A stretch of 41,718 bases of DNA. Origin: Bacteroidales bacterium (GTDB lineage: Bacteria; Bacteroidota; Bacteroidia; Bacteroidales; F082). A model generated the notes under the pieces. The model searched no databases, had not been told where the DNA came from, and worked only from the letters and a program-made list of their open reading frames with translations. The translations under genes and the position numbers were made by a program. The stretch covers positions 1 to 41,718 of the forward strand of contig JAGYLH010000019.1 of NCBI GenBank assembly GCA_018400955.1, written 5' to 3'. How positions within the stretch are numbered: position 1 is the stretch's first letter; each line of letters starts with the position of its first letter. Below, in pieces: positions 1 to 9,689 of the stretch.

Positions 1-220
1 TTTTGCATTAAACTCTTAAAAGGAATTCTCCCCGCTTTGCGAAGCATCCGCTTCGCAAAAATATCTTGTAGCTTTAGCTATATATAAATTCATTTCAACA
101 ATTATGCACTCTCATAGGTTTACTATTCGGATACCTACCATATAGGAAAGATTGTCCAATGAGCAGTTGGTGTTAAAAAATGTGTTTTTTTCCTCTCAGG
201 GGAATAAAAAAATGGAAAAA
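1..220. other. Intergenic stretch at window start with one hairpin
   Basis: No gene is supported here; the only open frame running into it on the plus strand is antisense to the acid phosphatase gene. The one clear structure is a perfect hairpin with 10-bp arms at 36-45 and 50-59 around the loop ATCC. Neither side carries a run of T, so it is not a typical intrinsic terminator. It could be a palindromic intergenic repeat or a decayed terminator of a gene to the left of the window. A second small inverted repeat (5-bp arms) lies at 69-80. Confidence 0.5.
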
Positions 221-1018
221 CTAAAACCCCTTCAGGTTTTCCTGCAATTGTTTTGCGAGTTCATCGGGATGGATGCCATGCTCGTAACCTTGCAAGGCAT
301 TTACCCATGCACCGTAAATGGCATTGGGCAACACGATCCATTTACTGCCGAATTCCTGCTTTTTGTCATCCGTAAGCTGCATGCGTTCGGTGGCTTGATC
401 CAAATCAAAAGCAGCATGGAAATCCCCCAAATTGTCACCAATTAACAAGGCAATATGATAAAGCTCCATCACCATCCGGCGCCTGGTTTCCTTATCGTTC
501 GTAACGGTGCGCATCATCAGGTGTTCGTCATCCGCAAAGGGCAAGCCCTTTTCCTGAAGGTTGCGTAATGTTGCGGCACGGAATTCCTCCTTGCGGTTGG
601 TAATATAAAAAACTTCAACATTTTTTGAGGCAGCATAGTTGAGAAAATCAACGGCTCCCGGCACCGGTTCAGCCATGGCCAGCTCAACCCATTCCGCCCA
701 TTTTTTCGGATAACCGAAGCCTTCCTTTATAGCCTGTGCCTGATAAGGGCTGTTGTCGAGGATGGTTTCGTCAATATCAACTACAACCGCAAGCGGGTCG
801 GTATGGTTTGCTGACAGTTCCTGATCGAGCTGCAGGGCTGCCAGGTGAAATGCCTGAAAACACAATGCCCTGTATTCAGCGGCTTGCTGCTGGTACAAGG
901 TAGCGTACAAGACAGGGTGTGGGTGATAGTGGCTGTGATTGTGTTGGGTGTTTTCACAAGCCTGTATTCCAAAAACAAAGACAATTAAAATTGCCAGTTG
1001 GTAAACTGTTCTTTTCAT
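221..1018 (-). CDS. Acid phosphatase / 5'-nucleotidase lipoprotein, e(P4) family (HAD superfamily)
   Basis: The 265-residue product is a class C acid phosphatase of the e(P4) type, which removes phosphate from nucleotides and other phosphomonoesters at the outer membrane or in the periplasm. The HAD nucleophile motif DIDET lies at residues 81-85 (D81 nucleophile, D83 acid/base). Further on are ITNRK (motif II) and the GDNLGDF acidic loop that binds magnesium. The start at 1018 is preferred over 1057 because it begins directly with a lipoprotein signal (MKRTVYQ..., hydrophobic core, lipobox ending at C21). A His-rich stretch (HNHSHYHPHP) follows the lipidated Cys and might bind metal; that is inference. 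A -7-like element (TATTTTCG, 1046-1053) lies just upstream. The gene is separated from nifJ by a terminator and appears to be monocistronic. Family assignment is secure; the natural substrate is unknown. Confidence 0.9.
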   Translation of the reverse strand: MKRTVYQLAILIVFVFGIQACENTQHNHSHYHPHPVLYATLYQQQAAEYRALCFQAFHLAALQLDQELSANHTDPLAVVVDIDETILDNSPYQAQAIKEGFGYPKKWAEWVELAMAEPVPGAVDFLNYAASKNVEVFYITNRKEEFRAATLRNLQEKGLPFADDEHLMMRTVTNDKETRRRMVMELYHIALLIGDNLGDFHAAFDLDQATERMQLTDDKKQEFGSKWIVLPNAIYGAWVNALQGYEHGIHPDELAKQLQENLKGF

Positions 1019-1055
1019 GGGGTGTAATTTTAATGTAAACAAAAGCGAAAATACC

Positions 1056-1086
1056 AAAAAAGCCGAACACTGGGTCCGGCTTTTTT
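1056..1086 (-). terminator. Intrinsic terminator, probably bidirectional, after nifJ
   Basis: A-rich arm and GCCG at 1056-1065 pair with CGGC and a T run at 1077-1086, giving a hairpin flanked by six A and six T. It lies 20 bp past the nifJ stop on the minus strand and just upstream of the phosphatase start, so it would end nifJ transcription before the phosphatase gene. Confidence 0.75.
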
Positions 1087-1105
1087 ATTGATTTGCCAAT
1101 AAATG

Positions 1106-3523
1106 CTATTCCGTTTTTAGGGAATAATCCATGGCTTCATAGCGTTTGTATTGATTATAGCGCCAAAGGGCGTTTTCTTCAGCAATTTTGCTCAGGGTAG
1201 TGGCTTCGCCGGGGAATGTTTTGCGCAAGGAGGAAAAGCGCACCTCACTGTTAATATACTGCTGGAATATGCTCCAATCAGGCTCTTTCGAATCGAGTTG
1301 GAAAGGGTTTTTCCCTTCAGCTTCAAGAGCCGGGTTGTAACGGTACAACTGCCAGTAACCTGCCTCAACAGCCAGTTTCGATTGCTCCTGTGCTTTGCCC
1401 ATGCCGGCCTTGAGCCCATGGTTGATACAAGGGGAATAAGCGATAATGACCGAAGGTCCGGGGAAGGCTTCTGCCTCTTTCAATGCCTTGAAATACTGGT
1501 TGTAGTTGGCACCCATAGCCACTTGTGCAACATAGATATATCCATACGACATCATCATAGCGCCCAGGTCTTTTTTCTTAACCTTTTTGCCGGATGTGGC
1601 AAATTTGGCAACTGCACCCACCGGAGTGGATTTGGATGCCTGTCCGCCGGTATTGGAATACACTTCGGTGTCCATTACCAACAGGTTGATATCTTCGCCC
1701 GAAGCCAATACGTGGTCGAGGCCGCCAAAGCCAATGTCGTAGGCCCAGCCGTCGCCACCAAATACCCAGATGGATTTCTTAACAAAATATTGTTCAAGGG
1801 CCATCAGTTCTTTGGCCAAGTCATCGGTCTTGTCTTTCAGTACCTCAACAAGCTTTTTTGAAGCTGTTTTCGAGGCTTCGGCATTGTGCATGCCCTCGAG
1901 CCAGTTGTTAAAGGCTTCTTTCCTTTCCTGGTCAATATCTTTTTTCAGGGCATCCATCATGCGCAGGGCAATACGCTCACGCAATTTGGTAACGCCCAGG
2001 TTCATACCATAGCCGTATTCGGCATTGTCTTCGAACAGGGAGTTTGCCCAGGCGGGCCCTTTGCCTTCGGCATTGGTGCAGTAAGGTGTACTGGGTGCTG
2101 AACCTCCGTAAATTGAGGAACAACCTGTAGCATTGGCCACCATCATCCTGTCGCCATAAAGTTGTGTAATGGCCTTGATGTAAGGTGTTTCGCCACAACC
2201 GGCACAAGCACCCGAGAACTCAAACAGGGGCTGGGCAAACTGGCTGTTCTTTACAGAGGAAAACTTATCCACCACTGTATCCTTATAGGTAACATTTTTG
2301 GCGAAATATTCCCAACGGCCAATTTCTGCCTCCTGGGTTTCAACAGGCTGCATAACCAGTGCTTTTTCCTTTGATGGACAGATATCGGCACAGTTGCCAC
2401 AGCCTGTACAGTCAAGCGGGCTCAACTGAATGCGGAATTTATGCGGTGCAAATTTGCCTTTGGTTTCTTGCACATCTGTGCCTTCAGGTGCATTGGCATA
2501 TTCTTCCTCAGTTAAAAGGAATGGCCTGATACAGGCGTGCGGGCACACATAGGCGCACTGGTTACATTGAATGCAATTGTCGGCAATCCATTCGGGAACA
2601 TGCACGGCAATTCCGCGCTTTTCATAGGCGGCTGTTCCGGCGGGGAAGGTGCCGTCTTCGCGGTTGAGGAAAGCGCTTACGGGCAAATCGTCACCTTTCA
2701 TGGCATTGATGGGTTGCACCACATCGCGGATAAAGGCAGGCACACCATTTTCGGAAGCGGCTGTTTCGGGTATCAATTTCGACCATTCAGCCGGAACTTT
2801 CACTTCAACCACATCACCGCCGCGGTCAACAGCGTCATAATTCATCTTTACAATACGCTCGCCCTTGTTGCCATATGATTTCAGGATAAAATCCTTCATC
2901 TTTTCAACCGACTGCTCGTAGGGGATGATTTCGGCTACTTTGAAAAATGCCGATTGCATAATCGTGTTGGTACGTCCGCCAAGGCCGATTTCTTCGGCAA
3001 TTTGGGTGGCGTTAAGCATATAAAATTTGATGTTGTTGTCAGCCAGGTATTTTTTAATGCTGTTGGGCAGTTTTTCTTTGGTTTCTTCTTCTTCCCAGGG
3101 GCTGTTCAGCAGGAAAGTACCGCCTTTTTTCAAGCCTTTCAGCATATCATATTTGCCAAGGTAAGCCGGTACATGGCAGGCAACAAAATCAGGTGTGCCA
3201 ACCAGATAGGTCGAACGGATCACATTGTCGCCAAAGCGCAGGTGCGAAGTGGTTACACCGCCCGATTTCTTGGAGTCGTATGCAAAATAAGCCTGGGCGT
3301 ATTTATCTGTTGTTTCTCCAATAATCTTGATGGAGTTTTTGTTGGCGCCAACGGTTCCATCGGCACCAATGCCATAAAATTTGGCTTCGTATGTGCCTTT
3401 GGGGGCAATGCTGATTTCGGGTAATAATGGTAAGGAAGTATAAGTAACATCATCAATAATGCCTACGGTGAACCTGTCCTTGGGTTCCTTCATTTTCAGG
3501 TTTTCATACACCGAAACAACCAT
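1106..3523 (-). CDS. nifJ: Pyruvate:ferredoxin oxidoreductase, C-terminal two thirds (frameshifted gene)
   Basis: This open frame holds domains II-VI of the homodimeric pyruvate:ferredoxin (flavodoxin) oxidoreductase, which converts pyruvate and CoA to acetyl-CoA and CO2 and reduces ferredoxin. Visible are the bacterial-type 2x[4Fe-4S] ferredoxin domain (CIQCNQC from residue 317 and CTGCGNC from 372), the proximal-cluster motif CAGCGE, the thiamine-pyrophosphate segment GDGWAYDIGFGG near 590, and NTGGQASKSTP further on. The ATG at 3523 is an internal methionine, not the real start: the same protein continues upstream in another frame (3565-4644). Restoring one base near 3580 joins both parts into about 1179 residues, the normal length for the family. 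The 41 bases between the two frames translate in the joined reading as the expected GGRYGLSSKDTTPA segment. Function is certain; whether the gene is intact depends on that one base. Confidence 0.95.
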   Translation of the reverse strand: MVVSVYENLKMKEPKDRFTVGIIDDVTYTSLPLLPEISIAPKGTYEAKFYGIGADGTVGANKNSIKIIGETTDKYAQAYFAYDSKKSGGVTTSHLRFGDNVIRSTYLVGTPDFVACHVPAYLGKYDMLKGLKKGGTFLLNSPWEEEETKEKLPNSIKKYLADNNIKFYMLNATQIAEEIGLGGRTNTIMQSAFFKVAEIIPYEQSVEKMKDFILKSYGNKGERIVKMNYDAVDRGGDVVEVKVPAEWSKLIPETAASENGVPAFIRDVVQPINAMKGDDLPVSAFLNREDGTFPAGTAAYEKRGIAVHVPEWIADNCIQCNQCAYVCPHACIRPFLLTEEEYANAPEGTDVQETKGKFAPHKFRIQLSPLDCTGCGNCADICPSKEKALVMQPVETQEAEIGRWEYFAKNVTYKDTVVDKFSSVKNSQFAQPLFEFSGACAGCGETPYIKAITQLYGDRMMVANATGCSSIYGGSAPSTPYCTNAEGKGPAWANSLFEDNAEYGYGMNLGVTKLRERIALRMMDALKKDIDQERKEAFNNWLEGMHNAEASKTASKKLVEVLKDKTDDLAKELMALEQYFVKKSIWVFGGDGWAYDIGFGGLDHVLASGEDINLLVMDTEVYSNTGGQASKSTPVGAVAKFATSGKKVKKKDLGAMMMSYGYIYVAQVAMGANYNQYFKALKEAEAFPGPSVIIAYSPCINHGLKAGMGKAQEQSKLAVEAGYWQLYRYNPALEAEGKNPFQLDSKEPDWSIFQQYINSEVRFSSLRKTFPGEATTLSKIAEENALWRYNQYKRYEAMDYSLKTE

Positions 3524-3564
3524 GGCTGGTGTGGTATCTTTTGAGCTAAGCCCGTAGCGGCCAC

Positions 3565-4665
<1,101 letters not shown>

Positions 4666-4672
4666 TTACTTA

Positions 4673-4692
4673 TTTGTTAAGTGATTAACAAA
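4673..4692. promoter_or_regulatory. Rex-like operator (TTGTTAA-N4-TTAACAA) upstream of nifJ
   Basis: A perfect inverted repeat with 8-bp arms (TTTGTTAA at 4673-4680, TTAACAAA at 4685-4692) around GTGA. The inner 18 bp fit the known binding consensus of the NADH-sensing repressor Rex, TTGTTAA-N4-TTAACAA. It is 29 bp before the nifJ ATG. A -7-like element on the minus strand (TAATTTCG, complement of 4700-4707) would place transcription start at or beside the palindrome, a position suited to repression. The sequence match is seen; Rex as the regulator is inference, and no rex gene is in the window. Confidence 0.7.
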
Positions 4693-4875
4693 CTCACCGC
4701 GAAATTAGTAAAATAAAAGCTTTTTTGATATGGTTTTGGGTAAAACAAGCACTACAATACCCTTATTTATAATCAGTTTAGATTAGTGCAGCTTTCGGAT
4801 AATCTTTATAAAATGCCTAATTTTACAGCCGATTTTGACAAGAATAATTATGCCAATCAATAAATCCTTATCTAT

Positions 4876-5889
4876 ATGGAACTGAAAACTAAATACCTTG
4901 GCTTGGAACTGAAGAACCCCATCATTGTGGGTGCAAGCAATTTGGTAACCGATATCGACATGCTGAAAAAGCTTGAAGAAGCAGGTGCTGCCGCAATCGT
5001 TTACAAATCCCTTTTTGAAGAACAGATACAGTTGGAAAACCTTGAGCTTCATCAGGATATGACTGATTACAATGAGCGCAATGCAGAGATGACCAGTCTG
5101 TTTCATGAAGATTTGTACAGTGCCGGGCCTGAGGAATTTTTGATGAATTTCAAAAAGGCCAAAGAAGCACTGAACATACCGCTTATAGCAAGTTTGAACG
5201 CCGTGTATGATGACACTTGGTACGAATATGCCAAAAAACTGGAGGAAGCCGGAGCCGATGCCATCGAATTGAATTTTTATGCCATCCCCACCGATTTCGA
5301 TGTGGAAGGCCGTGGCATCATCAACGAGGAGCTGGACGTAATTGAAGGCGTGAAAAAAGCTGTTAGCATTCCGGTGAGTGTTAAGTTGAGTCCTTTTTAT
5401 ACCAATCCGCTTTATGTAATCAGCGAAATGGACAGGCGTGGTGCCGACGGCTTTGTGTTGTTCAACAGGCTTTTCCAGCCCGATATCAACATCGATGCCG
5501 AAAAACACTTCTTCCCATACAATCTCAGCAGTGAGCACGATGCACGTTTGGCTTTGCGCTTTTCCGGCTTGCTCTATAAGCAAGTTAAAGCTGATATTTG
5601 CGCGAGCATGGGTGTTTTCACCGGTGGTGATGTGGTAAAAATGCTGCTTGCAGGTGCCAATGTGGTGCAGGTAGTAAGTACCTTGTACAAACACGGCCCC
5701 AAGCAAATCACCAAAATGCTGCAGGAAATCGAAACCTGGATGGCTGGCAAACAATATACCAGCCTGGATGATTTTCGCGGAAAACTGTCCAATGCCACCA
5801 TGAAGGATCCCTATGCCTATCGCAGGGCACAGTATGTGGATATTTTAATGCGTTCGGAAGAAATATTTAAGAAATTTCCTATGCGCTAA
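4876..5889 (+). CDS. Dihydroorotate dehydrogenase-like protein (TIM-barrel flavoprotein)
   Basis: The 337-residue product has the (beta/alpha)8 fold of class 1 dihydroorotate dehydrogenases: MELKTKYLGLELKNPIIVGAS at the N terminus (FMN-binding strand), IPLIASLNA, IELNFYAIP, IPVSVKLSP and the phosphate-binding ASMGVFTGGDVVKMLLAGA near the end. The proteins of this branch are annotated as dihydroorotate dehydrogenase-like and are not the usual PyrD. In this copy ELNF..P stands where classical enzymes have ELN.SCPN, and I do not see the usual Cys/Ser active-site base in that loop. It is divergent from nifJ, with the 231-bp gap carrying the Rex-like site, and is followed by a clear terminator, so it is transcribed alone. 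A role in pyrimidine synthesis is uncertain; a redox role linked to nifJ is only a guess from position. Confidence 0.85.
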   Translation: MELKTKYLGLELKNPIIVGASNLVTDIDMLKKLEEAGAAAIVYKSLFEEQIQLENLELHQDMTDYNERNAEMTSLFHEDLYSAGPEEFLMNFKKAKEALNIPLIASLNAVYDDTWYEYAKKLEEAGADAIELNFYAIPTDFDVEGRGIINEELDVIEGVKKAVSIPVSVKLSPFYTNPLYVISEMDRRGADGFVLFNRLFQPDINIDAEKHFFPYNLSSEHDARLALRFSGLLYKQVKADICASMGVFTGGDVVKMLLAGANVVQVVSTLYKHGPKQITKMLQEIETWMAGKQYTSLDDFRGKLSNATMKDPYAYRRAQYVDILMRSEEIFKKFPMR

Positions 5890-5910
5890 GACGACATAGA
5901 AATTTTATGA

Positions 5911-5936
5911 AAAGCCCTGGAAACAGGGCTTTTTTT
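5911..5936 (+). terminator. Intrinsic terminator after the dihydroorotate dehydrogenase-like gene
   Basis: Hairpin AGCCCTG (5913-5919), loop GAAA, CAGGGCT (5924-5930), followed by a run of T. It starts 21 bp after the stop codon. The GNRA-type loop and T run make this a textbook example. Confidence 0.9.
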
Positions 5937-6095
5937 GTGCCTGGATTTTTGGAAAAAGTGGCTGGTATAGATAGCTGAATGCTTAAAACAACCGCAAATT
6001 TTCGAATGTATCTGAAAAATTAACGTGAATTTTTCGAGTGTGTTGAATATCACCAACTCGGCAGGCAATATCAACCAAGCCGGATCGTTCATTCA

Positions 6096-6387
6096 ATGAA
6101 CCAAACCAAATTCAACAATGAAAAGACCTTACTAAGCCTGGTAATTTGTTTAGTATTTAATCTAAACAGTTTTGTACAGGCACAGCAATTTCCGGAGAAT
6201 GTCTTTTACGAAGGCTTTTGGCCGTTCAATCTGCCCTGCTTACCTCCGACGGGCATATTGCAATCCTTTCAAGGGAAACAAATTGTTACTTATTGATAAA
6301 GAGGCCAATGTGCTGTGGGAAAAGCCATTGATTATGAAAAGGACATGGGGTTTTATTCCATGAGCCTGAGAAGGAAACAAATTCCTT
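6096..6387 (+). pseudogene. N-terminal part of a T9SS-secreted protein, interrupted by about four frameshifts
   Basis: The frame beginning at 6096 starts with a signal peptide (MNQTKFNNEK..., hydrophobic core, cleavage after VQAQ) and stops at 6296. The same protein can be followed by changing frame near 6230 (ALLTSDGHIAILSR), 6275 (GNKLLLIDKEANVLWEKPL), 6333 (DYEKDMGFYSMSL) and 6372 (EGNKFLVAGSIGWVP), after which it enters the long open frame from 6388. Three of the four changes are explained by a missing base; the fourth by two missing bases or one extra. The stitched reading is coherent and hydrophilic, so the underlying gene is real. As given, it cannot be translated in full. Confidence 0.7.
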
Positions 6388-7464
6388 GTGGCTGGCAGCA
6401 TAGGGTGGGTGCCAATAATGGCTTTTATTGACCAAGATGGTGAGCTTATCGAAACCGTTGCCCTTGAAGAGGGGGAAGGCAGACGGCTTTTGGCTGCCAT
6501 CAAGCTTGACAATTCGGATTATTTTGTGATGGAAATGCATTATGATGGTCCGAATGTTAAATACCATTCAGTTAAGGTAAAAAGATTGGATGAGTCTTTC
6601 GATGAAATATGGCAAAGGGGATTTGTAGTATCCTACTCACCACAACATATTTATAGATATAGACTTGGACAAAGGCCTGATCAATCATTGGTTGCATATT
6701 CCACACTTGATCCCCTGTCACTATACCTTACGTTTTATACACCAGAAGGTGAAACAATAGTATCGATTGATGATTTATATAGTTATTCCGATGCAACCGA
6801 CATGTATATTGACGATTCCGGAAATGTTTATGCATTAGGATACTCTCCTAATTTTTATAAAAAGTCCACTTTGATTGTGATTGGTAATGATAACTCATAT
6901 CTTTTTGGTCAAAGGTACTTTGATGAAGGCATAACAGCTGCGTATGGCGTTTGTGCTGTTGATAATAATTTGGTGGTTCAAACCGGGAGGTATAATGATG
7001 ATTTGTTTGTCTATTTCTGCAATAATCAGGGGGATTCGCTAAAGTTGTTATTGTACAACAGCTTTCCAAAGCAAACCGGTGTTGCAGTGCTTAGTGATGG
7101 AACAGACATCTTTGTGATTGGAGGAGAAGGCCAGGGGCTTGGGTTAACCAATAATTTTCTTATCACCATTCCGCTTGATTCGCTTTTTGTTTCCGTGCCA
7201 AAAAACAGCATACAGCAAGAAATTCCAATCAGGCCTAACCCATTCCACGACTATATTTACATTGATGTAAACAGCTTTCAGCAAACGCCTGACCCCTTGG
7301 TTGAAATTTTCAGTTTACAGGGAACTAAAGTTTACCAGGGCATTTTAAAAACAGATAATGGTACAACAGCATTCAACCTGAGTTTTCTTGATTCAGGCGT
7401 GTATATTCTGTCAGTAACACTTGCTGATAACCGGCGGTTGTTTAACAGGATTATCAAGTTGTAA
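6388..7464 (+). CDS. T9SS-secreted protein of unknown function, main part with C-terminal sorting domain
   Basis: This 358-codon frame is the body of the protein whose signal peptide is at 6096; its GTG 'start' is internal. The body is built of short beta-rich segments (for example ATDMYIDDSGNVYALGYSP and GVAVLSDGTDIFVIGGEG), like a beta-propeller of low similarity to named families. The last 80 or so residues form a type A T9SS sorting domain: RPNPFHDYIYIDV, then VEIFSLQGTKVYQG, then LDSGVYILSVTLADNRRL, ending FNRIIKL. That domain sends the protein across the outer membrane and is normally removed. No enzyme motif is visible. No clear terminator follows before the convergent GH97 gene, which ends 93 bp away. 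Confidence 0.75.
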   Translation: MAGSIGWVPIMAFIDQDGELIETVALEEGEGRRLLAAIKLDNSDYFVMEMHYDGPNVKYHSVKVKRLDESFDEIWQRGFVVSYSPQHIYRYRLGQRPDQSLVAYSTLDPLSLYLTFYTPEGETIVSIDDLYSYSDATDMYIDDSGNVYALGYSPNFYKKSTLIVIGNDNSYLFGQRYFDEGITAAYGVCAVDNNLVVQTGRYNDDLFVYFCNNQGDSLKLLLYNSFPKQTGVAVLSDGTDIFVIGGEGQGLGLTNNFLITIPLDSLFVSVPKNSIQQEIPIRPNPFHDYIYIDVNSFQQTPDPLVEIFSLQGTKVYQGILKTDNGTTAFNLSFLDSGVYILSVTLADNRRLFNRIIKL

Positions 7465-7557
7465 GCATGGGCGTAGTAAAAAAGTTGAGCGAAGTTCGGA
7501 GACTATGCACAAATTTTTTGGTGGCCACACACTAAGATAATTTTGGTTTTCAAGTCA

Positions 7558-9669
7558 TTACTCAACGACAAAACTCACCGCTGCCCCACCGCCGGGTGCC
7601 AGTTTCAAAGTTATCTCCGAATTGTGGTTAACAGTCAACTCCTCAATCACGTAACTTGTTGGGTTTTCGTCCCAATGCGCATCAGGGCCATCGGCGTAAA
7701 GCGTTACTTTATAGCTTTTTGCGGGGTCAAGAAAATCAGTATGTATGGTTATTTCCCTTGCTTCCTGGTTGGTGATGCTGCCCAGGAACCAGTTGCCGGT
7801 TACGCGCTCTTCGCGGGCAATGGTGACAAATTCGCCCACCTCGCCGTTTAAAACGAGGCTCTGTTCCCAATCAACGCCCACATCACGGATAAATTGAAAA
7901 GCAGGATGGCCTTCATAGTATTCAGGCAGGTCGGCAGCCATTTGCAGCGGGCCATAAATGACTACATACAAGGCTAGTTGCTGCGCCAGGGTGGTGTTTA
8001 CCTGGTTTTCACTTCTATAAGGCTCCATCTTTATATTGAAAATGCCCGGCGTATAATCAATAGGGCCGGCCAGCATACGCGTGAAAGCCACAATGGGCAG
8101 ATGTTCGGGCGGGTTGCCGCCATCGGTAGCCCAGGCATTGAATTCCTGTCCGCGCAATCCTTCGCGGGTGGCATCGTTGGGGTAGGTGCGCCGAAGGCCT
8201 GTGGCCATAATGGGCTCGTGGGCATTCACCATCACTTTGGTTTCGGCTGCTTTTTCAATTACGCGCTGGTAATGGTTTACCATCCATTGGCCGTGGTGGT
8301 ATTCGCCTTGTGGGATGATGGTGCCTACATAACCTGTCTTAACCATATCAAAACCATAATGTTCCATAAGGGCATAAGCCGTATCCAGTTGCTGGTCATA
8401 AGTATTGATGGCAGCAGAGGTTTCGTGGTGCATGATCAGTCGAATTTCCTTTTCTTTTGCATAACGCACCACTTCGTCCAGGTCAAAATCGGGGTAGGGG
8501 GTCACAAAATCGAAAATCCCTTCGCGGGCATCGGTACCAATCCAGTTTTCCCAGCCGGTGTACCAACCTTCGATCAGCAAGGCGTTGATGCCATTTTCAG
8601 CAGCAAAATCAATATAGCGTTTTGCGTTTTCGGTGGTAGCTCCATGACGGCCATGGGGTTTGGCCCCTATCCAGGTACTCATGTCCTGTGTGCCTGAGTA
8701 GTCCCAGGTTGATTTGCCCAGGTGCATCTCCCACCAGATGCCCATGTATTTGGTGGGTTTGAGCCACGACACATCGCCCAGCTTGTTGGGCTCGTTCAGG
8801 TTGAGGATCAGTCGCGATGCGATCAGGTCGGTGGCTTTTTCTGCAATTTGGATCATGCGCCAGGGTGTATTGAAAGGTGTTTGTTGTGCCACTTTATGGG
8901 CTGTTCTTTCAGATCCGACCAAATTGCTCTTCATTGACAGGTTTTCCGTGTCAATTTGTAAGGTGATGCCGGCATAGTTGACCAATGCAGCCTCATGAAA
9001 ACTCAGGTGCAATCCATTGTCTGTGCGCATGGTCACAGGTGTATTCACGGCATTCACCGGAATATGGGTTTGTGCCAGATTGGGGTGGTTGCGTTTGCTC
9101 AGGGCATCAATTTCGGAGAAGCGGGTTGTGTTGTAAAGGTGTTCGTAGATGTCCCAGTCGCCTGGTATCCACCAGCAATTGTGGTTGCCGTTGAGGTTGA
9201 AAAATGTGTTTTCTTCAGCAATGAATACCTCATCCATATTGGGCTGTTCAGGAAATACATATCTGAACCCAATTCCATCATCATATACCCTGAAGACCAC
9301 ATCGAAGCGGCGTTTTAACGCTGATTTTTCACGAAATTCGGCTTTTAGTTCATTATAGGTGTTTTCCACAAAACGCTGTTCGCCCCAAGGCATTTCCCAG
9401 GTTTCGGTGAACGAAATGGTTTTGGTACCCACCAACTCAATATTTTCGGCAAGTGGTGGCGCATCTGTAAAGCTAAAGCCCATGACGGAAGGCAGGATAA
9501 TTGCTTCACCCTTGTGGCTTACTTCATATTGAGGTTCGCCTTTTTCAGTCAGACTAATGCTAACGCGGATGTTGCCATCAGGGGAGCTGACATGGTTCAC
9601 TGGCTTGGAACAAGCAAAGGCCATCAGCGCGATACTTGCAAGCAGAATTGGTTTAAGAAAAGTTTTCAT
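7558..9669 (-). CDS. susB: Glycoside hydrolase family 97 (SusB-like alpha-glucosidase), lipoprotein
   Basis: A 703-residue GH97 enzyme that would hydrolyse alpha-glucosidic bonds of oligosaccharides in the periplasm. The layout is family-typical: N-terminal beta-sandwich (about 25-280), (beta/alpha)8 barrel (about 290-600) and C-terminal beta domain. The carboxylates of the inverting SusB branch are in register: E416 (HHETS), E485 (NAHEP) and E509 (RGQEF), with the same spacings (69 and 24) as E439, E508 and E532 of Bacteroides SusB. The segment VKTGYVG lacks the Asp nucleophile of the retaining alpha-galactosidase branch, so an inverting alpha-glucosidase is the best call. The start at 9669 is chosen over 9723 because it gives a lipoprotein signal (MKTFLKP..., Cys20). 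No susC/susD pair is nearby, so this is not part of a starch-utilisation locus here. The gene is intact although its neighbours are frameshifted. Confidence 0.93.
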   Translation of the reverse strand: MKTFLKPILLASIALMAFACSKPVNHVSSPDGNIRVSISLTEKGEPQYEVSHKGEAIILPSVMGFSFTDAPPLAENIELVGTKTISFTETWEMPWGEQRFVENTYNELKAEFREKSALKRRFDVVFRVYDDGIGFRYVFPEQPNMDEVFIAEENTFFNLNGNHNCWWIPGDWDIYEHLYNTTRFSEIDALSKRNHPNLAQTHIPVNAVNTPVTMRTDNGLHLSFHEAALVNYAGITLQIDTENLSMKSNLVGSERTAHKVAQQTPFNTPWRMIQIAEKATDLIASRLILNLNEPNKLGDVSWLKPTKYMGIWWEMHLGKSTWDYSGTQDMSTWIGAKPHGRHGATTENAKRYIDFAAENGINALLIEGWYTGWENWIGTDAREGIFDFVTPYPDFDLDEVVRYAKEKEIRLIMHHETSAAINTYDQQLDTAYALMEHYGFDMVKTGYVGTIIPQGEYHHGQWMVNHYQRVIEKAAETKVMVNAHEPIMATGLRRTYPNDATREGLRGQEFNAWATDGGNPPEHLPIVAFTRMLAGPIDYTPGIFNIKMEPYRSENQVNTTLAQQLALYVVIYGPLQMAADLPEYYEGHPAFQFIRDVGVDWEQSLVLNGEVGEFVTIAREERVTGNWFLGSITNQEAREITIHTDFLDPAKSYKVTLYADGPDAHWDENPTSYVIEELTVNHNSEITLKLAPGGGAAVSFVVE

Positions 9670-9689
9670 GATCGATAGGTTTGAATGGC

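Noticed and set aside
1151-1861. Plus-strand frame of 236 codons opposite nifJ
   Set aside because: Antisense to a highly conserved gene; composition reflects the mirrored codons.
4783-5754. Long minus-strand frame of 323 codons opposite the dihydroorotate dehydrogenase-like gene
   Set aside because: It lies fully antisense to a secure gene, is rich in His, Phe and Cys in the way of mirror frames, and has no recognisable motif.
7978-8697. Plus-strand frame of 239 codons opposite the GH97 gene
   Set aside because: Antisense shadow; the opposing frame has all catalytic residues of GH97.
7558-9669. GH97 gene as part of a sus-type polysaccharide locus
   Set aside because: No SusC-type TonB-dependent transporter, SusD lipoprotein, other glycosidase or SusR-like regulator is present within the window.
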